DNA of 64,000 nucleotides from Aphrophora alni (lineage: Eukaryota; Arthropoda; Insecta; Hemiptera; Aphrophoridae). The stretch lies in assembly GCA_963513935.1 (NCBI GenBank), contig OY740774.1:29345949-29409948 (forward strand). The letters run 5' to 3'. A program made the position numbers and the translations under genes. Positions 53,775 through 64,000 of this stretch are shown in pieces. Position 1 is the stretch's first letter. The number at the start of each line of letters is the position of its first letter. The notes beneath the pieces are model-generated. The model worked only from the letters and a program-made list of their open reading frames with translations, made no database searches and was not told where the DNA came from.

Positions 53775-56700
53775 TAATACTAAAAATATTTGTGATCTAT
53801 ATACTTGTTTGGCTGTATTTTAAACTTCTTTCTACAGGTCGTTTTTTTCTACAGGTTTTAATAGTTTTCTTACTAATTTGTTTTTAAAAGAGTGTACTTC
53901 CTGACAATCTCACTTAATATATTATCAGTTAATTTCTATCAAAACTACATTACAAAATTACAAAATATATACAACATATTTACCATACATTTTCAGTAAA
54001 AGTAATTCTAAAAATAGTTTTGTTTGTACTAACAAACTACAAGTAAATATACTCTATACAATGACTTCCTAACGTCATTCTTAAAATGAAAGAAGAATGT
54101 GACGACATTTCATCCCCTCCCCTCTCAGTAAGACAATGAAAGGAAACTCCAAAACATTTTATAAATCAAAAGCCTAAATTGCCAAAAGGGAGAACGAAAC
54201 GCACAGTACTGTGACAATTAATTACATTGCTATCCCAACCTACCCATTTAATTTGTGTGTTTATTATTAGGGTTGAAATGTTAGAGATGTTTAAGTTTTT
54301 CTTTTACACAACAAGAAAACATTTGTTCTGAAATCTAATGTCACGACTCGTAAAGTGTCTTACCTCCAAAAACATGTTCTTTAGTACAGTGGGACACGTA
54401 ATAATGACACTTTTTTGAAAAGAGATACCTATTTATTTCTTTTCTCTTAAGAAATACTTTAGATAAAAAGGTGTTTTAAAGTTCTTAACCTGATCTATAT
54501 CTAAACAGCGGTACAAAACTTTAGTAGGTTTTAAAAGTTGTTCCAAAATAACATAACGGGATTATTCTCAACTTGTTAATGTTTTTTTTTTTTTTTTTTT
54601 TTTTTTATTCCAACAGATTAATTTAAGACTTTTAAAGAATTTTAATTTATCTTTAATAAAACCGAGTTTTGGTGTTTTTAAAATATCAATTTCGTTCACA
54701 ATATTAAACGTTCTCTGCAGAACTGAGTGAATAATGATTTATTATTTGTTTTTCGTGATATAAAGTAAGACAATGTGTATCCGATAATACTTATCCGGTT
54801 AGTAATAAGCGATTGAATTTCTTATCCAAAAATGGTTTTTTAGATTTGTAAGTCCAGCGTGTTAAAGTTAAAGAGTGGGGGACATGATAAATCTGACACA
54901 ATAAATTTGGGCATGGAACAACATAATATGTTTTTTCCAAATAAAATACATATTCGTAATCAGAATAACTTCTATTTTTATACTCAACATAACATAATTA
55001 TTCAACTCTAATGCTTTTGCCCCTTAACTATCCGTAGGTCATTACAATGGTCCTTAGATTTACATACGGAGAATAAAAACAGCAAAAATTTGAAATAAAT
55101 ACCTAAACAGTCTGGCAATTACAATTAGATCAGTGGGGCATTATTTTTATCTCTGATTTGTGCATAACTATAACTTTTAATTAGTTATATAACAAAATGT
55201 ACATAGGTATAAATTTATCTGGCGTAATAAAAGTCCTGAGACGTCAAAATAAATTTTGAAGTTGAAAAGGCAGATATCTTCAATTATTTTTGGTGTCAAA
55301 ATATATTTTGTTGATATTATAACTTACCCCCTATCTCAAAATGATGGTTTTTGGAAGCCAACTCATAATTGTTTTATGTAATCCTAAGTAATATATCATT
55401 TAATGGTATTGTTTAAAAGAAAATAACTCAGTAAACTAGATAAATTGAGTAAGTAAAAATTAAATCTAGTTTAGAATCTATTGTAAGTTAACACATGAGT
55501 ATACAAAATTAGTATTCTAAAGCGTTCTGTTATAATGTTGAACTTTCACCAGGGACTTAATAATACCTTTAAATGAATTTCTTATAGGTTGTCCAACATT
55601 CAACCAACAATACCAAAACTGAAAATCGTTTATTATTATACATTTTGGATATTTTACTTTTAAATTTACATTCGAACAATTAAATTTTCAGGTTAAGATT
55701 TATATTTTAGAGTAATCCAATTTCCTTTTTAGATTTCAATAAAATAACAGAAAAACTTTTGCTGTAATAATTTTTGTCTCCATATTATTTTCCATAGACA
55801 AGATTTTGATGTTGGAATTTTTTAATATATTACCAACTGCTATTTTATACGTGCACTTCTAGTTTCCGCAGTTATTGTCTAACTAACAAGAACATTAAAA
55901 TGATGTATTATTTGATGTATCTTTACATTCGAAAAATTTGAATTGCCGCCAAACACCCAATTTGTACCGAAAATAAATCGCTAAGAAAGGATAAATCGCC
56001 AAAAACTAGAATGGTTAGAAACGCGCAATATATGTTCTTTAAGCTTCCGGCACCTTTTTTGACACAATATATAAGTATTAAAGGTAATGTTAAAAATTTA
56101 AATTTTGTATTTTCTAAAAATGAATAGGTTAGTTTTTGAACAAAATTTTATTGATAAAATGTAGTAAATTTCACATGGCAAAAGGCTCATTTTTTACCAA
56201 GTATCTTGCACCTTTAAATTAAAATATACCTCAAAACTGTATCTATCTCTCTGTAATATCACTTATTTATAAAATTCAGTTTTATTCATAAACTGCGCAT
56301 GCGTTCAAAAAGGCAAAGCCGGATCTTATTTTAGTAACCGTAAAACAAATCTCGATCTCTGTTTTTGACTCATCGTCACGTTTCATGGCCTCGAGAAACC
56401 AAAACGGTGTTTTCCGACATGCCGTCCGATCGTCGCGGTTGTCATCTGTACTTAAGTATGATAGTGGTCACAAAAATTATGATAAGTACGTGAAATTTAG
56501 TATAAGGGAATATAGTGTACTTATCTAGATACCTATTTAAACTTAGAAAAAATTCATTCAAATTGCTTAAATAACTGTCATTTTGAATAGTTTCTTGTTT
56601 ATGTAGCATGTTTTTAAATTTATATCAGTAAAATTATTGTAAAATTTACACATTTACATCTGAATATAATGGTGCTAAGCCATATTTACGACAAAAATAT

Positions 56701-58346
56701 CGAAGTTATTTTCAAAAATGTAATTTCAAACACTGACCTCCAATGAAATGCGATAGTGTAGTTACGAGATCATTCAAGGCCGAGTCACCGACGCAAGCGT
56801 AGCGAATGGATGCTCAATCTTATGTTTACAGATTCAAGGCCCGATAGCGCAGACACACCGTTACGAGCGAAGGGAGTGGAGATTTTTTTAATATACACAT
56901 CTACGAAGACCCAATCTACGACAAAAGAGTAGATATACACAAGTATTGGGTTCAGAAAACCTGTGTAAAAACTATTTTAAACAAACTTATACTCCTGGGT
57001 AAGACCCGTAAATCTGCCAATACAATTTAACATTTCCTACAAGGTACAGGAAATTATGTTTTCGACATTACATTTAGAAGGTTGGCATTACATTGTATAA
57101 TCGGGCTAGGTAAGTAACATAACAACGCCATATATTTTTTGATCCGATAGAACCGAATATTTTACTAACTGAAAATGAAAGCTGCACACTTCATGAGATA
57201 ATATTACCGAAACATTGAAGTTAAACAGAATATTCTTTCCTCATTCAAATTCAACACCGAGAAAGCAGTAACTTACCAAACAAATTAACAGAGCACTTAA
57301 CACAACAATGTAGCAACTTGTTTCTGCAATTATGCCTTCATTGACAACTTTACAGAACATTATTGTGGTTTCTGGAATTGTCGCTTTTAAAATTAAACTT
57401 GTATTTAAATTATATTAGGCAGATGAAATATACTATATTAAATGTTAAAAAGTTAGTTTTGTGTGACTCATATAAGTTTCTGAATCCGCATACAGTATAA
57501 TTATTGTTTTCTTATTGACGATAATCGAAAACACGCCTAGGTCATCATTACTTTTAAAAAAAATTGATATTTTACCTAGTCCCATCATTTAATGTAATAC
57601 AAGCAGACACTCTAAATCTAATGTCGAAAGTTAGTTTCTTGAGCGTTGTAGGAAATGTTAAATTCTATTGGTAGAACCAACGGTAAGTTTGTTTTAAACA
57701 ATTGTCACACGGGTTTTTGAACATCGTAATAGTGTATATCACTACTTTCTTAAAGTCGCTTAGCTCCACGGACCTCGTAGTATATACCTCCATTCGCTTT
57801 GCTCGTGTCAGCGTATTGGCAGTGTTGGATACACAGACTTGACAAAGCTACTACTAGCAACACAGGGGTCTTTGATTCGGCACTGACAGACCTGTTAATT
57901 ATACGAATATCACTAGTAACATTACATGTAGAATTGATATCTACTAATTTAGTATGTAATAAGAGTAAATATGAACTTACAAAAATATTGAAAATTGCAG
58001 CCATATTGACGTATTTAATTGGACTTTTCTGAATTTTCATGGAGTTGTATATGAGCAAACTATTATCCTCTGTACTAAATGTAATGTTTAAGTTTTGTAG
58101 CCACTATGTACTTTTGTAGAATGACAACGACGATGTCAACAACGACCACGGACGATTGGCATTTCGAAAATGTTGTCATATATCGTGAAGATGAATAACA
58201 ACGGAGGTTCAAATTTAGAAGATTACCAAACTTAACATATATTTCGAATATTGGCTCAGTAAAAACTAAAAAAAAAGGACAAAAAATAAAGATCCCTAAA
58301 CATGGATTAGTGTAATAACATCATGTTATCAAAAGAACAAGAGCTA
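53775..58346 (+). repeat. duplicated segment A/B, right copy, first part
   Basis: Aligns with 31,851-35,440 of the left block apart from the retrotransposon fragment there. No gene; overlapping open frames at 57,750-58,058 on both strands are not conserved in the left copy. Confidence 0.8.
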
Positions 58347-60692
58347 TTCAAGAGACCTAATAGGAAAGATTAATATAAGTTGTTAAAGAGACCTTATAGG
58401 AAAGATTGATCTAAGTTATTCAAGAGACCTTATAGGATAGATTGATCTAAGTTGTTCAAGAGATCGAATAGGAAAGATTGATCTAAGTTATTCAAGTGAC
58501 CTTTGTTAATGATTGATCTAAGTTATTCAAGAGACCTAATAGGAAAGATTATATAAGTTATTCAAGAGACCTTATAGGAAAGATTGATCTAAGTTGTTCA
58601 AGAGACCTAATAGGAAAGATTAATATAAGTTGTTCAAGAGATCTTATAGGAAAGATTGATCCACGTTGTTCAAGAGACCTTATAGGACAGATTGATCTAA
58701 GTTATTCGAGAGACTTTATAGGAAAGATTGATCTAAGTTATTCAAGAAACCTTATAGGAAAGATTGATCTAAGTTATTCAAGAGCCCTTATAGGAAAGAT
58801 TGATCTAAGTTGTTCTAGAGACCTTATAGCAAAGATTGATCTATGTTGTTCAAGAGACCTTATAGGAAAGATTGATCTAAGTTGTTCAAGAGACCTTATA
58901 GGAAAGATTGATCTAAGTTATTCAAGAGACCTTATAGGAAAGGTTGATCTAAGTTGTTCAAGAGACCTTATAGGAAAGATTGATCTAAGTTGTTCAAGAG
59001 ACCTTATAGGAAAGATTTATCTATGTTGTTCAAGTGACCTTATAATAAAGATTGATCTATGTTGTTCAAGAGACCTTATAGGAAAGATTGATCTAAGTTG
59101 TTCAAGAGACCTTATAGGAAAGATTGATCTAAGTTGTTCAAGAGACCTTATAGGAAAGATTTATCTATGTTGTTCAAGTGACCTTATAATAAAGATTGAT
59201 CTATGTTGTTCAAGAGACCTTATAGGAAAGATTGATCTAAGTTATTCAAGAGGCCTTATAGGAAAGATTGATCTATGTTGTTCAAGAGACCTTATAGGAA
59301 AGATAGATCTAAGTTGTTCAAGAGACCTTATAGGAAAGATTTATCTATGTTGTTCAAGTGACCTTATAATAAAGATTGATCTATGTTGTTCAAGAGACCT
59401 TATAGGAAAGATTGATCTAAGTTGTTCAAGAGACCTTATAGGAAAGATTGATCTAAGTTGTTCAAGAGACCTTATAGGAAAGATTTATCTATGTTGTTCA
59501 AGTGACCTTATAATAAAGATTGATCTATGTTGTTCAAGAGACCTTATAGGAAAGATTGATCTAAGTTATTCAAGAGGCCTTATAGGAAAGATTGATCTAT
59601 GTTGTTCAAGAGACCTTATAGGAAAGATTGATCTAAGTTGTTCAAGAGACCTTATAGGAAAGATTGATCTAAGATGTTCAAGAGACCTTATAGGAAAGAT
59701 TGATCTAAGTTATTCAAGAGACCTTATAGGAAAGATTGATCTAAGTTGTTCAAGAGACCTTATAGGAAAGATTGATCTAAGTTCTTCAAGAGACCTAATA
59801 GGAAAGATTAATATAAGTTGTTCAAGAGACCTTATAGGAAAGATTGATCTAAGTTGTTCAAGAGACCTAATAGGAAAGATTGATTTAAGTTATTCAAGAG
59901 ACCTTATAGGAAAGATTGATCTAAGTTGTTCAAGAGACCTTATAGGAAAGATTGATCTATGTTGTTCAAGAGACCTTATAGGAAAGATTGATCTATTTTG
60001 TTCAAGAGACCTTATAGGAAAGATTGATCTATGTTGTTCAAGAGACCTTATAGGAAAGATTGATCTATGTTGTTCAAGAGACCTTATAGGAAAGATTGAT
60101 CTATGTTGTTCAAGAGACCTTATAGGAAAGATTGATCTATTTTGTTCAAGAGACCTTATAGGAAAGATTGATCAATGTTGTTCAAGAGACCTTATAGGAA
60201 AGATTGATCTAAGTTGTTCAAGAGACCTTATAGGAAAGATTGATCAATGTTGTTCAAGAGACCTTATAGGAAAGATTGATCTATGTTGTTCAAGAGACCT
60301 TATAGGAAAGATTGATCTATTTTGTTCAAGAGACCTTATAGGAAAGATTGATCTATGTTGTTCAAGAGACCTTATAGGAAAGATTGATCTATGTTGTTCA
60401 AGAGACCTTATAGGAAAGATTGATCTATGTTGTTCAAGAGACCTTATAGGAAAGATTGATCTATTTTGTTCAAGAGACCTTATAGGAAAGATTGATCAAT
60501 GTTGTTCAAGAGACCTTATAGGAAAGATTGATCTAAGTTGTTCAAGAGACCTTATAGGAAAGATTGATCAATGTTGTTCAAGAGACCTTATAGGAAAGAT
60601 TGATCTAACTCTAGTCTACGTAAAAGTAGCTCACTTGTAGTGAGTATGGGCTTGGCAATCCCGAGGGCCTAATGAATAACCCCTTTTTCTAC
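58260..60692 (+). repeat. dispersed ~200-bp repeat, copy split by a minisatellite
   Basis: The 5' part (58,260-58,346: AAATAAAGATCCCTAAACAT, AAAGAACAAGAGCTATTCAA) and 3' part (60,600-60,692: CTCTAGTCTACGTAAAAGTA, CTTGGCAATCCCGAGGG) are the two halves of one copy. The 36-bp array lies between them. Confidence 0.8.
58347..60607. repeat. 36-bp minisatellite, about 63 copies
   Basis: The unit starts TTCAAGAGACCTTATAGGAA and ends AGATTGATCTAAGTTG. Early copies (58,347-58,700) are the most variable. Variants recur in blocks: the TTATCTATG...CAAGTGACC...ATAATAAAG variant at 59,011, 59,155, 59,335 and 59,479, and the TATTTTG variant at 59,994, 60,138, 60,318 and 60,462. The spacings of 144 and 180 bp give a 324-bp (9-unit) higher-order period. 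The unit comes from inside the dispersed repeat. Confidence 0.96.
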
Positions 60693-61740
60693 TTATTCTT
60701 AATCTAAAATAAATCAATGAACATTTCAAATTCAGAGGTATATTTTTTAGAGTATTTAACTTATACAAAATAAAACTTGTTTTTTAGAAGTAGCATTGTA
60801 TAGAAAATATTGGTGGGGAATGATTATTGTAATATTTGATTTGATAGCGTGTTAGAAAAAGTTAGTGTAATGTTTCTTGTAGAGTTTCTTCCTTGAACTG
60901 CTGCTTGCGATAGACGTAGCACTCACAGTTACTGTTTTAAGACTATATGTCTAATATTGTAACATCAAGATCAAATCTGGGAAAAATGTGTTTTGTGTGA
61001 TTCCTCTTGCAATAATATTAAAACCCGTCCATATAGAGCGGTTACATCGTACTTAATGTTTTGTTACGATAATTGTTTGATAAAACATCTCTGGAACAGG
61101 TGAAACTATTTATTTTTCGGAAATCTTATTTAGTTTATTGTTCAAAGAATTTTCTGACTTGCCTTACAAAACCCGTGGAGATTCTTTCATATAAGATGCC
61201 AAGATCATTCTACACTTCAAGGTATAAACTAATTGTTTATACAAAATACAAAATATCTGTAAACATTAAATTTAGAAAAAATATAACTCCTAAGTTATTA
61301 ATATTTTAGTAAAATTACCTAGTGTTGTCTTGTATGACATCGAAAGACGTCCTCACAGAATCACTACTGCATATGACTACTCGCATATGCGAAATCAACA
61401 AATTATTATAATATATATAAATACATTCTACAATTCATTGGATAAATATTTAGGAAAATACCTCACATAATCCTTTAAAGTCAAAGCATAAAACATGTAG
61501 AAATCATTCACACATATATGTAATTTTTAGTGGAAAATTAAATTGTAATATTTCGTACAATATAATCAAAATTGGTATAGTATCAATTAATTAGTAAAAT
61601 CACTTATCAATTAAAGTAACTCACATGACCATTTTTAACAGATTTATTCATAAATATTAAAATTCTAAAGCGAGTAGAGAAGGAAAAATGAATGACTGGT
61701 AGAAAATGAATTGGTATCCACAATTACACCAACATTATCA
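60693..61740 (+). repeat. duplicated segment A/B, right copy, last part
   Basis: Aligns with 35,560-36,450: AGTAGCATTGTATAGAAAAT, TTGTATGACATCGAAAGACG, CGTCCTCACAGAATCACT, AAAGTCAAAGCATAAAACA. The 78-codon open frame at 61,073 is not conserved in the left copy. Confidence 0.8.
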
Positions 61741-63255
61741 ATAAAGGAATAATGTCAAATTCATTCTACAAATTAATAATAAAAGTATTTTTAAATTCTT
61801 TTAAAATCTAACCAAATCTCTTGTATTTATAAAAATAAGTATACTGAAAGAAGTAAATAATACATATGAACTTATTAATCTGACTTAATCGGATATTTGG
61901 ATTCATTTGTATATATAAAACCTACGACGTTTAGAGTTTGTAAATCAACAAGCGTTATAATGTCATAAACATAAAACATGAGAAAAGTGAAAAACAACAC
62001 TTATGGACTTGTTGCAAACTTAAACTAAATCTGATAAAAGGTGCTGGTCTAAGTCTATCTTCTAGGTTTATCACTTGATAACGGCGGTTGAATTATAATC
62101 TTGAAGCGTCGTGTATCAAGTTTTCATCCACGCAAAAGATGCTAAATGTATGATTAAATCATATTAATAACTTTAAATATATTTACTTTCACAAACATAT
62201 AACTGACAGACTGGATTCGATTTAAAGATTTTTTATTTACATAATATTAAATTTTAGCCAAATTTTGTTTTGTTATTATTCCTTCTTTGTAATGTCAATG
62301 TTTTGGTTGTAGAATCCTGCAATCCCCAATTACTGAATGAAAAATTTGTCGTATTTTATTTAATCAAGTTCGGAGATTTGTAGGAATTTTGTTCCACATA
62401 ATTTCTATCAAATTGTGGGTTTTAATTAAATAAAAAGTTCGTTCTGCGACCTTTTTTTAAACGGCATCCTGCACCGTTAGTATTTTAGATGTTTAGGATA
62501 TATTATTTAACTAAAAATAATAGCAAAACCGTGGCAAAATAATTCAAATTACAACAAAATAATTGTTGGATTTCCTGTATATTACAGAATCAATACATTT
62601 AGCGCAGTGTTGATGAGTAAAACCTCACTTTGCATAGTTACCGAACGTTGCAATGTTTGATGAACTAGATTATTTGCTGGCAGCACACACAGATACAACT
62701 AAGTGGCCCTCTAAGTCAACTACAAGTTTGACATTGCAAGCAAAATACGCATTATTAGATTAGCTTAGTTCAGAATAGAATGCTAAGTTATCTGTTACTG
62801 AAGCAGTCTGATATAGTGACGTAGAAATCATTTGCAGATGTAAACTGGATCATCATTAAAGAAAGGTAACTAATTTAATGGAACACTGTGAGCTTACTGA
62901 AAAGTGATATGTGTTATTCCGAAGTTATAGTAAAGTCAAAAAAGTACCCAATGACAAAAGTAAATTGTTACAAAACGTCCAAACCAAAAGAAAAAAAAAT
63001 ATATATGTCAATACAGAAAAAAAAGTTTAATTTAAACCTTAACTCTTTTGAAATTTTGACTCTTTTGCGTTGAATATTAATTCTAGACGTAAAATCCAGA
63101 AGAAAATGTATACAAGCAAATGAAGAGACAACTTTATTTATTAATAACCTTAAAAAACACAAAGTTCTTTAGTTCTTGATTTATTTAATTTAAAGATACG
63201 ACAGAATAAAAGCTTCTGAACTTGGATGTACAAAGAGAATATGAAGATTAACTTT
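61741..63255. other. AT-rich DNA, nothing recognised
   Basis: No gene, array or transposon end seen. Overlapping short open frames near 62,888-63,162 on opposite strands look fortuitous. Confidence 0.5.
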
Positions 63256-63261
63256 ACCTTA

Positions 63262-63870
63262 CTCTTCAGCGCTAAACCACCGATAAACTTTGGCCTTCGA
63301 AACGATTCGTCTCCACTGCCTCCGATCCATCTTTAAGTCTTTTCCAATTTTTAACACTAAAGTCCTCCTCAACATCCTGCAGCCACCGTTATTAGTTTCT
63401 TTTAATTGCCTGTCTATCGCCTTCCAGAACGCTCTTTGACGTTGTATTGTTGTGCATGCAGATTACATATCCTAGCTACTCTAACCTCCTTCACATTATT
63501 ATCATTACTATGTCTTCCACGACCATTAGATTTCTTCAAGTTCATATTTTTTTATGTGCGTCATCCTTCTCTTACATCAACAGAGCCATATACCCTTCTC
63601 AAAACTCTTCTTTTAAATATTCGTAAGGAGTTTACTTCGCTCTTCTTGAGAGTCCATGTCTCTGCAACGTAAGTGACTATTGGCCAGATACTGCCTTACT
63701 TTATATTTCCTATTCAGTATTTTGGATTTTAGTAACTTTTATTTAGCATAATATGACCTATTTCCACTCATTATGCGGCTCCGTATTTCATTATTAATTC
63801 TGTAATAAATATTTAATAAAGGTCGTAGGTAGCTGACATAAAGTACTTCCGATTTATAACGTAACAAAGA
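63262..63870 (-). pseudogene. non-LTR retrotransposon pol (RT C-terminal region) relic
   Basis: Read on the minus strand, from high to low coordinate. It gives NNEIRSRIMSGNRSYYAK (about 63,800), a stop, LLKSKILNRKYKVRQYL, then PIVTYVAETWTLKKSE and VNSLRIFKRRVLRRVYGSVD (about 63,690-63,580). LGYVICM, KSVLEG and RWLQDVEEDFSVKNWKRLK (about 63,385-63,330) follow. After a one-base shift, MDRRQWRRIVSKAKVYRW closes with FSAEE and a stop at about 63,265. This is the order of the region after the reverse-transcriptase core in many animal non-LTR elements, often annotated as endonuclease-reverse transcriptase. Several stops and shifts show it is dead. The N-terminal part would lie beyond the window, if present. 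Clade unassigned. Confidence 0.82.
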
Positions 63871-64000
63871 TTACCGTATTATATTTTAATGTTTTAAGCG
63901 CTGAAATCTGTAGCACACCAGTCTGGGCATCTAGGAGCGTATCAATGAACAAGAGTGGAGATTCAGTATTTTAACTCATATATTGCATGGCATCAGTGGC
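63871..64000. other. window end, no feature recognised
   Basis: May be the decayed continuation of the retrotransposon relic, but no motif is readable. Confidence 0.3.

Noticed and set aside
57750..58058. Overlapping 102- and 77-codon frames on opposite strands
   Set aside because: The left-block counterpart near 34,800-35,150 lacks equivalent frames, and no motif is recognisable.
58347..60607. CRISPR array from regular 36-bp repeats
   Set aside because: The 36-bp units abut directly with no spacers.
63406..63672. 88-codon plus-strand frame
   Set aside because: Shadow of the minus-strand retrotransposon relic.

Overview
The window looks like gene-poor, AT-rich nuclear DNA from a repeat-laden animal genome, most likely an insect or other arthropod. 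That guess rests on piggyBac-type transposases, I/Jockey- and RTE-like non-LTR retrotransposon tails, an intron-like gap, and the lack of any bacterial-style dense coding. I see no intact host gene. Every protein-coding trace I recognise is a decayed transposable element. No tRNA, rRNA or CRISPR array is supported.

Layout. 1-9,480: AT-rich sequence with two dead piggyBac elements, one bounded by TTAA (2,250-4,665) and a more decayed one (about 6,945-8,900). From about 9,490 to 61,740 the window is essentially one old tandem segmental duplication. The left block (L, about 9,490-36,450) and right block (R, about 38,140-61,740) align collinearly in patches: 9.5-12.9 with 38.1-43.8 kb; 13.76-14.5 plus 18.2-19.9 with 47.95-50.0 kb; 21.2-21.4 with 52.6-52.75 kb; and 31.85-36.45 with 53.8-61.7 kb. 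By eye the good patches are roughly 70-80% identical. The blocks differ by insertions. L has a 157-bp MITE, a 3.7-kb insert and a retrotransposon fragment at 33.4-34.0 kb. R has a 2.6-kb insert.

The two blocks also grew different tandem repeats at equivalent sites. Both carry a 19-bp minisatellite. In L it grew to about 10.4 kb with a three-level nested structure: 19-bp protomers form 8-mers (152 bp) and 7-mers (133 bp), and 24 of these form a 3,496-bp higher-order unit present twice in succession. In R only about 15 protomers remain, interrupted by about 300 bp of (GA)n and a short retroposon tail. Conversely, a 36-bp segment inside a roughly 200-bp dispersed repeat is single-copy in L (about 35,440) but amplified to about 63 copies in R (58,347-60,607).

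After R, 61.7-63.25 kb is featureless, and 63.26-63.87 kb holds the C-terminal relic of a non-LTR retrotransposon polymerase on the minus strand. The main biological interest is the satellite evolution: two paralogous loci record the birth, higher-order amplification and decay of tandem repeats. I did not find a functional multi-gene system.
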